This document shows, piece after piece, positions 1-6,965 of a stretch of 27,175 nt of DNA. A model generated the notes under the pieces. That model saw nothing but the letters and a program-made list of their open reading frames with translations, made no database searches and was not told the origin of the DNA. Numbering within the stretch: position 1 is the stretch's first letter; every line of letters starts with the position of its first letter. Made by a program: the position numbers and the translations under genes. This stretch comes from a virus. Where the stretch lies: the IMG/VR virus record IMGVR_UViG_3300020056_000134, positions 1 to 27,175 of that record; one strand, 5' to 3'.

Positions 1-1
1 G

Positions 2-145
2 ATTGATGGTGAAAGAATCGCAACAGAAGAGTGGGTTATTGAAATGTTTGGTGGAGATACCTTGCCCCCAAACCCAGGCGGCGGCGGTGGGGATGCAAAC
101 CCACAAGATGGAAATATGATTGTTGGGCTAAACGCCTTTATTTAA
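2..145 (+). CDS. C-terminal end of an unidentified protein (partial, 5' truncated)
   Basis: This open frame enters from the left edge and ends at TAA 143-145, leaving 47 visible residues. The tail contains a short charged stretch (DGERIATEEWVIEMFGG), then a proline/glycine linker with a run of five glycines, then a hydrophobic ending NMIVGLNAFI. A flexible glycine linker and a short hydrophobic end would suit a virion structural protein, but nothing identifies the family. The stop overlaps the stop of the convergent downstream gene by a few bases, so the two genes meet tail to tail with no room for a terminator. Frame assignment is supported by the lack of stops and by the tight fit to the next gene. 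Confidence 0.6.
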   Translation: MDGERIATEEWVIEMFGGDTLPPNPGGGGGDANPQDGNMIVGLNAFI

Positions 146-693
146 GAACTGCCAGAACTACCAAGAAACGCACCAGTATTGGCAATCTTGTTTACAAAGC
201 CCTGAATAAGAATTCTTTGTTGAGCAATAGGATCAGGCATGGTCAAATTTCCAGAAGTGTCTGTGGTTACAATGGAAAGGCATGGCTTGATTGTTCCGTC
301 AGTCTTTAGGACAAGTCCAGCGACCATTAGGTTCATTCCAGAAACTCTTGAGCGAGGTACGGTTAGAGTCCAGATGTTTCCAGGATTTGTGTCGGAAGTA
401 AAATTGCCGTATGTTACACCATTGCCACCAGTATCAGCAGCAACATCATCTGGAATACCGCCCCATCTAAGGTTGATAGCGGTATCGGCATTGTCCTGGT
501 TTACTCCCCAAACCCATAGTTCGTGGTAAACATCATTGTCATCATCTTCTGGTTCTTTTGCCACTTCATTAATCATAACGTCTGTGTATGTGTTTGGGTC
601 TAGTACCTCAGGTTTTAGTGCCCTAAACCCTGTTCCAAAGGTGTTAAAACTGAAGTTTCTTCTATCGTACACCTGCTTGTTTACGCTTGACAT
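142..693 (-). CDS. Small protein of unknown function, the only reverse-strand gene
   Basis: A 183-residue protein with no signal peptide and no membrane segment. The sequence alternates short hydrophobic stretches with Gly, Asn, Thr and Asp turns (for example WVWGVNQDNADTAINLRWGG and WTLTVPRSRVSGMNL), which suggests a mostly beta fold. The C-terminus is a soft Gly/Ser tail. I do not recognise the family. A small virion decoration or accessory structural protein is possible, but so is a cargo gene, since it is the only gene opposing its neighbours. The ATG at 693 sits 6 nt from a strong extended -10 box on the same strand, so it is probably read from a leaderless mRNA. The + strand frame at 239-529 is its shadow. 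Confidence 0.75.
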   Translation of the reverse strand: MSSVNKQVYDRRNFSFNTFGTGFRALKPEVLDPNTYTDVMINEVAKEPEDDDNDVYHELWVWGVNQDNADTAINLRWGGIPDDVAADTGGNGVTYGNFTSDTNPGNIWTLTVPRSRVSGMNLMVAGLVLKTDGTIKPCLSIVTTDTSGNLTMPDPIAQQRILIQGFVNKIANTGAFLGSSGSS

Positions 694-699
694 GATTTA

Positions 700-708
700 A
701 TTATATCA
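700..708 (-). promoter_or_regulatory. Extended -10 promoter for the reverse-strand gene
   Basis: Read on the - strand this is TGATATAAT, a perfect -10 hexamer with the extended TG motif. Six nucleotides (TAAATC) separate it from the ATG at 693, so the expected transcription start falls on or next to the start codon. No convincing -35 hexamer lies 16-18 bp upstream. Confidence 0.7.
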
Positions 709-726
709 TACTTTTATTGGCAATTG

Positions 727-735
727 TGGTATAAT
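727..735 (+). promoter_or_regulatory. Extended -10 promoter for the giant repeat protein
   Basis: TGGTATAAT, with six nucleotides (CTTAGT) before the ATG at 742. It is divergent from the promoter at 700-708, with 18 bp between the two boxes. There is no Shine-Dalgarno sequence, which fits a leaderless mRNA. The box also argues against the upstream in-frame TTG at 724, which would place the -10 inside the coding sequence. Confidence 0.7.
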
Positions 736-741
736 CTTAGT

Positions 742-3700
742 ATGCTCAACAAATTCAAACCTAGATACAAAACCAATAAAAAGATTACGGATTGGGAGCC
801 AACACCAGATTCTAAGTCTAGGACAATGGATAGGGATAAGGGTAAGTCAGGACAAGGGGGTAATTTTTGGATCAAGGCATATACGGATGTATCAAGCGAA
901 GGTGGCAGCCCAATGGGCGAGATTGGATCTAAACCAGTTGATATTGTTACTAATGAATATGGAGATACAACGTTCCACCTTTTCCGTCAGTTTAAGATGG
1001 ATTTATCTAGACAGCCAGATACACAAGCAGATTTTGAAGAAGATGAAAATGGTGTCAAATATACACAGTTCTCCAATATATCAGGTGACTTTTGTATAAC
1101 ACAAGTTAAATCTGATGGTACAAAGGGATGGGAAAAAATATATGGACTTCCTACCAATATGGATGGTGGGTATATGGAAATATCCAATGATGGATCTACC
1201 CCAGGAACATGGAGTAGCCTTTTTACATGGAAAAAGCCTGAGGTTTTTCCAGTCAGCATGTACTGGACAGAAAAAAACCAGGCAAACAGTCTTGTTTATG
1301 CAAATGGGCATATTTATTTATGTGCGGTATTAGACAGCACAGTTAGATATGACGAAGATGCAGACGATTTTAGGCCTGACTCCGAAAAAGTGGACCCACC
1401 CCTTCAAACAGTCTATCCAGATGAGTTTTTCATAGGTGTCTACGTTATAAAAATTAATGCCGATACGGGCGAGGTAGTTGACGACAACTATACTCACATT
1501 AGTATGGATATGCTTTCCCCTTCTGGCTACTACTCTAACGGTCTAAGACCTACCCCATATTCCGAAAATATGCCCATCTTTGCTTATGATAAATACCAAA
1601 ATAAAATTGTTGTTATTGTTAAACTTCAGTTAAGGGATAATTCAGGACCGTCAGGCGCAGATCAATACAGTAGGAGTAATTGGGGCGATGGTGTTTTTGA
1701 GATAGATCCTGATACTATGACCACAACAAGGTCTCAGTATTTGAATTGTCAGGCTCATCATTACGTTCTGGGTGCCCAGTCCAAAAACGTGGTTGCATTT
1801 TCTCCAACGCACAATTATGTTGTTGCTAGAACATCTGAAGCGGTCCATGCTACACGAATTGAGGGAACCAACCCACCCGACTATGTAAGAATGAAAAATG
1901 ATACGGCTATTTTTAAATTTGACAAAGACTGGAATCTGGTGGATAGAAAGCAATATGGATATCCAGACCTAGATGATCAAGGAAACTATTTTGAACCAGT
2001 AGATGGTTTTGGTAGTAACATGACGCAAGGACAAAGTAATAATCTACAAATTTTTAATCTATTTTATAGTGAGTCAAAGGACAAACTTTATTCCAGAAGC
2101 AGGGCTGGAGATGGGGGAGGAAGCAGGCAACTCAACCCATCGAAGCATGGGTATACATGGCTAGAGAACGTCGCTGGAGATTTAAATTATACATTTGAGA
2201 ATATATTTAGAATTACTGAAATTGAACCATCAGACCTTAGCGTTTCTTCTGTAAAATGGCCTCAATGGGAAGGTCCACAAGCAGATAATCAATATCCTGT
2301 CTTGAAGAATAGCAGCAGATGGAGTTCGTTCATTGGTAATACTTTTGATAGGTATAACGCCGCCGACGCGATTAGTCCAGATGGAAAGTATCTTTACTGC
2401 GCCATAGTTTCTGGTGCTCCAAATTCAAAGGAGCAACACAGAGATAACATTTTATTTTCAAATAATCAAAAACACTATTCCTATGCTCCATTTACATTAG
2501 GGACGGCTGATACCGCAAACGACCATGATCCCGAGGGCATGGCTATTGATATTATAAGATTTAATACTGAGACGGGTGAGTATGATAGGTCTTGGAGTGT
2601 AACTGGAGTTTCCCATATAGGAACGTGGCCCGGTTTTTGGAACAATATGATTTTTCCCCAACAAATTGTAACCACAGATTTGGGTTTCACTTTTAACATG
2701 TCTTCATCTGGAAATAACCCGCAGGACGGGATTTATTACGATAGATCTGGTTTAATTGGATTCACAAATGTAGATAATCCAGAAATCGAAGTATCCGCAG
2801 CGTATGTAGAAAAAAACAGAGATGAAATTGATCGTCGTGATATTGTGGGAGCGATGGTGTCTGAAAATGGTTACAATGTTTCAACATATACGGAGCCTGC
2901 TGGATGGATGAGTACAACTGAAAAATTTATGTGGGATGAGCCCGTATGGTATTGGAATGGAGACCCACCGCGATTCAATGACGCAGAGTGGAATGAGGGA
3001 ATCCTGTTTTATACATACTACTCTAGTCGCCAAACCTTAGCCGAAAAAGAAGCATATTTCAATGACCATGTACACATTAATCATAAAATGTCTGATTTTG
3101 TTGGGGAGTCTCATCAGGCGTATGATCAAGATAATTTTATTGACACAGTAGTTGAGGTAATTTTAGTTGGTAGTGAGTATGTAGTTCGAAGAACTTATCC
3201 CAAACCATTCTACAGAGGAAATAGTGGGGAAATGGTTAGCGGAGGCAACGGAGGTCTTCATGACCAAACTGCATTTATAAAGCCATATATGCCATTTACC
3301 GAAGGATTTCGTAGGATTGACCCTTCTAGTCCATACTCTAATAGTGCGCTTTTACCACCATTGCCAGAAACAGACCATCACGTTTTTTATTCGTCTAATA
3401 ACTCCCTAACGTGGGACGACCTGCCAACCCAAACTCCTGACAATGGAACTCTTGAGTTAGTTGACACAACTTTTTCAAGTTATCTGGAAGAAACGGTGTA
3501 CGGAGGCCCACTCTGGACACCAGAGTTTGGCTCTGGAGCAATAAATTTCTATAGATACAAGGCAATTTTTGATTGGGAAGATTCCGAAACGGGATCTACT
3601 GCGGAAATTCATTCAGTAGAAAGATTTGGCCTTAATAGTGTAACTGGAAAAAGAAACCAAATCAAAGAGGGTGCCTATGCTTTCACAAGTTTAAAACCGC

Positions 3701-6700
3701 TTGCCGGAAACCTTATGCATTATCATGGGCAGGATTTTATTTTACAAGGTGAAGAACACAAGTGGGATTTTTGTGGTCCAGCATTTCGCACATTAGACAC
3801 ATCCAACTTAACAAGTATGAAGGGTATGTTTATGGAGGTAAGACACGCAATGCCTGTAAGCGGACCCACCCTCTCCCTTTGGGATACTTCCAACGTTACA
3901 GACATGAGTTATGCATTTTATAATACTACCATTTATACAACCATAGAATTACTATGGGACACATCAAGCGTTACAGACATGAGTTATATGTTTGGTAGTT
4001 TTGTGGCATTGGATGCGCGAACATGGGATTTTAGCAATGTTCAAAACATGACTAGTTTTGCCTTAAATGCATCTGTGATACTTTTATCGGATACTCTTCC
4101 AACGGTGACCCTTGAATGGAGGGCAGATGCCGATGACCCCCAGGGCTATGAGGGAACATTTGAATGTAGAGAAATAGTAAACTACCTTGATAGGTGCTGG
4201 CCTGGACTTGTTAATTATACTATTTTAGGATTTGAAGATTGTGTAAACTGGATGCCTGGAAACTACACCGTTATGGTTGCCAACAGGGAGATAACCGATA
4301 GTGACTTGCCAATGTACGGTAGTGCTGGCGTACCTTCCGACACCCAACTTGAGTTGATTAACCAATATGAAACTTCAACAAGGGCTACACGATATGTTTA
4401 CAAGGCAACCTTCCCCTGGAACAATGCCACTAATTCAGTTTCCCTAGACTGGCTGGAAGATGTATTACAGTTTGGTGGAAACAGGTTTGAGGATGGTCGC
4501 GTTGCATTCTTAAACTCTCCTGCGGAATCGTTTACAGGATTTAGTAACCCAAGGTTTAGCGTGAGCAATCTAACCGACTTCACTTATATGTTCCGATACT
4601 GTAGAAACTTTAATCAAGATTTAACAAACTGGGACACCTCTAATGCTACCCAAATGGAACAGATGTTTGGCTTCTGTGATGTATTTAATGGTGATGTAAC
4701 AAACTTTGATGTATCTAATGTTACAAACATTAGCGGAATGTTCCGTGATTGTATTGCATTCAATCAAGACATTTCTGCGTGGAATACTATGAATGTTGTG
4801 AGTGCAGATCAAACCTTTAGTGGCGCATCATCATTTAACCAAGACCTGTCTGAGTGGTGTGTAAGCCTACTTGCGTCGGAGCCTGCTGACTTTGCCACAG
4901 GGACCGCATCCTGGACGTTGGGCCAGCCAGTTTGGGGTACCTGCCCACGAAACGAAAACGGTTCAGCAGGAGACGCATGGTACCATATCTTTGTTGCTAA
5001 TGGTAATGATATTAATCTACCAGTAGAAACTGACGAGGGGGTCAACATTTGTTTTGTTGACGATGTTCAAAAAGATTACGCTACTGAGGTCAAAGGCCAA
5101 ATCTTTAATGGTTCAACAATCAAGGCACAATTTGATTGGGACAACTCAAATAGAAATGTTCGCATGGACTGGGTAAATGAAATTGTTCAAGTTGGACGCA
5201 ACTCAGAAACAGGTTCTCTCAATCAGGTCAAAAATGGTAACAGAGCATTTTCCTATCTTTCTGTTGTTTCAAGCGATGCAATCAAAAACCTAGACACATC
5301 AAATCTAACCGACATGACTTATATGTTCAATACGGCAACCACCTTTAATACAGATATTAGTGGTTGGGATACCTCTAGTGTTACAGACATGATAGGCATG
5401 TTTTACTCTTGTTATAGATTCAACCAACCTATTGGCTCATGGGACGTAAGTAATTTAGCGCAGGCGGGAAGTATGTTCTACGCTTGTAGTGATTTCAATG
5501 GAGACATTTCAGGCTGGGATACATCTTCCATGACGGACATGTATAGAATGTTTGGTGCTACAAACACCTTTAATAGGGATATTTCGGGATGGGATATCTC
5601 TAATGTTACAAACATGAGTTATCTTTTCAATAATGCATCCAATTTTAACCAGGATTTGAGCCCATGGGCCGTGTGCCTTATTGAGTCAGAACCATTTAGA
5701 TTTGATGATGGTGCAAGTTCGTGGACATTGCCCAGGCCAATGTGGGGAGTTTGTGGCGAACCTGAAATAATAGTTGTTAGCAACACCCCAAGTCTAGATT
5801 GGAGCATGTTGCCAACTAATGATGCAGACAATGGTACTCTTGCGTTGATTAGTGATAATGGAGATGGAACTTACACATATAACGCAGAAATGCTGTATGA
5901 CAACTCTACTACACAAAAGAGTCTGACTTGGTTAGTAGACGTTACTCAATTTCCTTATGAACAATTTGTTGCGTCTTATGCCTTTAATGGGAGCCCCGCT
6001 ACCTCAATAACAGCACTTGATAGCCAATATATTGCAGGAGAAAATATTTCATACATGTTTGCTAACATGCCAAACTTCAATCAGGATATTTCAGGATGGG
6101 ATGTGGCTCAAACGACAAATATGGAAGGAATGTTTAATCAGTCAACTTCATTTAATCAAAATCTTAGTTCATGGTGCGTATCTGGAATAGCATCAGAGCC
6201 CACGCTATTTAGCGATGGTACGACCTCTTGGACAGAGCCAAAGCCAATTTGGGGTACTTGTGGGGGAGCGTATGAAGTGTCCAGAGTTCGTGAAGAGGAT
6301 GACTTGGTTGGACCAAATGATCAATATGCATCAACATCAGATGCGGAATCAAATGGGTGGACAATCCAGGGTGCTGCCGGTGACGACAGCACAAGTCCAA
6401 TGGATGTGCCAGCAAGTGTTGAAGGCGTTTCGTTCTTTGGAAAAATCATGCCAGCAAGTGTTAACAATGGCACAAACGGAAACATAACCTGGGTTGGTGG
6501 ATCAAGTGGTGGGCGTAGCGGAAACTTTGTAAATGACAGTTCAAGCAAAGAGTTTTGGTTGTCTCATTGGAACCAAGATAGTGCAGTCGTAAGGCAGATG
6601 CACAAGGCTGTTGGTGACGATTGGGTTGTTCGTACCGAATACAAGACTTCCTATTCTGGCAGTTATGGTATCAGCATTGAAACCACCTTTAGATCAAATG

Positions 6701-6858
6701 GTGGAATAAAGGTTGTTTACGGAACCGTCATCAGCGGCTCTATCGACATTGGCGAAACCAAGCAAGGAATTGCTTCGATGGGCGAGGCTATAGTCTCTGG
6801 ATTTGGAGACGCTGCCAACTCATTGGGTGACTTTGTTTGGGAATATGTTGTCCCATAA
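742..6858 (+). CDS. Giant putative adhesin / tail-associated protein with propeller-like and DUF285 (BspA-type) repeats
   Basis: A 2038-residue protein with no obvious signal peptide. Residues about 1-730 hold repeated strand-turn units such as VIKINADTGEVV (235), FEIDPDTMT (319), FKFDKDWNLV (391), SPDGKYLYCAI (545) and IRFNTETGEYD (604), which look like beta-propeller blades. From about residue 878 come four modules, at 878-1173, 1175-1402, 1412-1673 and 1674-1842. Each has a linker domain followed by DUF285/BspA-type repeats of the form FNQDISGWDTSSVTDMxxMF. Modules B-D close with a W..C.....SEP...W....P.WG.C signature. Residues 1843-2038 form a Gly/Ser/Asn-rich end domain. DUF285 repeats are known mainly from bacterial surface proteins. 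On a phage virion they suggest a receptor-binding or side-fibre role, but this is inference. The start at 742 follows the promoter at 727-735. Confidence 0.8.
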   Translation: MLNKFKPRYKTNKKITDWEPTPDSKSRTMDRDKGKSGQGGNFWIKAYTDVSSEGGSPMGEIGSKPVDIVTNEYGDTTFHLFRQFKMDLSRQPDTQADFEEDENGVKYTQFSNISGDFCITQVKSDGTKGWEKIYGLPTNMDGGYMEISNDGSTPGTWSSLFTWKKPEVFPVSMYWTEKNQANSLVYANGHIYLCAVLDSTVRYDEDADDFRPDSEKVDPPLQTVYPDEFFIGVYVIKINADTGEVVDDNYTHISMDMLSPSGYYSNGLRPTPYSENMPIFAYDKYQNKIVVIVKLQLRDNSGPSGADQYSRSNWGDGVFEIDPDTMTTTRSQYLNCQAHHYVLGAQSKNVVAFSPTHNYVVARTSEAVHATRIEGTNPPDYVRMKNDTAIFKFDKDWNLVDRKQYGYPDLDDQGNYFEPVDGFGSNMTQGQSNNLQIFNLFYSESKDKLYSRSRAGDGGGSRQLNPSKHGYTWLENVAGDLNYTFENIFRITEIEPSDLSVSSVKWPQWEGPQADNQYPVLKNSSRWSSFIGNTFDRYNAADAISPDGKYLYCAIVSGAPNSKEQHRDNILFSNNQKHYSYAPFTLGTADTANDHDPEGMAIDIIRFNTETGEYDRSWSVTGVSHIGTWPGFWNNMIFPQQIVTTDLGFTFNMSSSGNNPQDGIYYDRSGLIGFTNVDNPEIEVSAAYVEKNRDEIDRRDIVGAMVSENGYNVSTYTEPAGWMSTTEKFMWDEPVWYWNGDPPRFNDAEWNEGILFYTYYSSRQTLAEKEAYFNDHVHINHKMSDFVGESHQAYDQDNFIDTVVEVILVGSEYVVRRTYPKPFYRGNSGEMVSGGNGGLHDQTAFIKPYMPFTEGFRRIDPSSPYSNSALLPPLPETDHHVFYSSNNSLTWDDLPTQTPDNGTLELVDTTFSSYLEETVYGGPLWTPEFGSGAINFYRYKAIFDWEDSETGSTAEIHSVERFGLNSVTGKRNQIKEGAYAFTSLKPLAGNLMHYHGQDFILQGEEHKWDFCGPAFRTLDTSNLTSMKGMFMEVRHAMPVSGPTLSLWDTSNVTDMSYAFYNTTIYTTIELLWDTSSVTDMSYMFGSFVALDARTWDFSNVQNMTSFALNASVILLSDTLPTVTLEWRADADDPQGYEGTFECREIVNYLDRCWPGLVNYTILGFEDCVNWMPGNYTVMVANREITDSDLPMYGSAGVPSDTQLELINQYETSTRATRYVYKATFPWNNATNSVSLDWLEDVLQFGGNRFEDGRVAFLNSPAESFTGFSNPRFSVSNLTDFTYMFRYCRNFNQDLTNWDTSNATQMEQMFGFCDVFNGDVTNFDVSNVTNISGMFRDCIAFNQDISAWNTMNVVSADQTFSGASSFNQDLSEWCVSLLASEPADFATGTASWTLGQPVWGTCPRNENGSAGDAWYHIFVANGNDINLPVETDEGVNICFVDDVQKDYATEVKGQIFNGSTIKAQFDWDNSNRNVRMDWVNEIVQVGRNSETGSLNQVKNGNRAFSYLSVVSSDAIKNLDTSNLTDMTYMFNTATTFNTDISGWDTSSVTDMIGMFYSCYRFNQPIGSWDVSNLAQAGSMFYACSDFNGDISGWDTSSMTDMYRMFGATNTFNRDISGWDISNVTNMSYLFNNASNFNQDLSPWAVCLIESEPFRFDDGASSWTLPRPMWGVCGEPEIIVVSNTPSLDWSMLPTNDADNGTLALISDNGDGTYTYNAEMLYDNSTTQKSLTWLVDVTQFPYEQFVASYAFNGSPATSITALDSQYIAGENISYMFANMPNFNQDISGWDVAQTTNMEGMFNQSTSFNQNLSSWCVSGIASEPTLFSDGTTSWTEPKPIWGTCGGAYEVSRVREEDDLVGPNDQYASTSDAESNGWTIQGAAGDDSTSPMDVPASVEGVSFFGKIMPASVNNGTNGNITWVGGSSGGRSGNFVNDSSSKEFWLSHWNQDSAVVRQMHKAVGDDWVVRTEYKTSYSGSYGISIETTFRSNGGIKVVYGTVISGSIDIGETKQGIASMGEAIVSGFGDAANSLGDFVWEYVVP
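3373..6267 (+). repeat. Four tandem modules of linker domain plus DUF285-type repeats
   Basis: Modules span 3373-4260, 4264-4947, about 4975-5760 and 5761-6267. Each begins with a degenerate linker (LPT..PDNGTL.L type in modules 1 and 4, then a hydrophobic W/L..V..FG stretch). It continues into units of roughly 25 codons carrying W.TSNVT.M..MF. Module 1 is the most diverged and lacks the SEP...WG.C ending. Module 3 has the most regular units, and module 4 is the shortest. The copies are diverged at DNA level, so the duplications are not recent. Confidence 0.75.
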
Positions 6859-6899
6859 GAAAAGATATACAATCGTTACACAAAACATATTGACATGAG

Positions 6900-6928
6900 T
6901 TGATATATTAAAAAAGGTCTGATACAAT
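6900..6928 (+). promoter_or_regulatory. Promoter of the ribonucleotide reductase gene
   Basis: TTGATA (6900-6905), a 17-bp spacer, then TACAAT (6923-6928), which is preceded by TG to give the extended form TGATACAAT. It is the best -35/-10 pair in the window. It implies a leader of about 30 nt that contains the AAAGGAG ribosome binding site at 6951-6957, 8 nt before the ATG. An imperfect inverted repeat, AAAGGTC (6913-6919) and GATCTTT (6930-6936), brackets the -10 box. Confidence 0.7.
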
Positions 6929-6965
6929 TGATCTTTACCACTAAAATTTCAAAGGAGTTTTTTCT

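Noticed and set aside
724-741. TTG start at 724 for the giant repeat protein
   Set aside because: The six extra codons contain the TATAAT box at 730-735, and ATG 742 stands at the same 6-nt distance seen at other genes.
6890-6895. TTGACA as the -35 of the reductase promoter
   Set aside because: A perfect hexamer, but 27 bp from the TACAAT box; TTGATA at 6900-6905 has the correct 17-bp spacing.
6859-6965. Cobalamin riboswitch before the B12-dependent reductase
   Set aside because: The gap is only 107 bases and includes the promoter, leaving a leader of about 30 nt, far too short for a cobalamin riboswitch; no B12-box-like sequence is visible.
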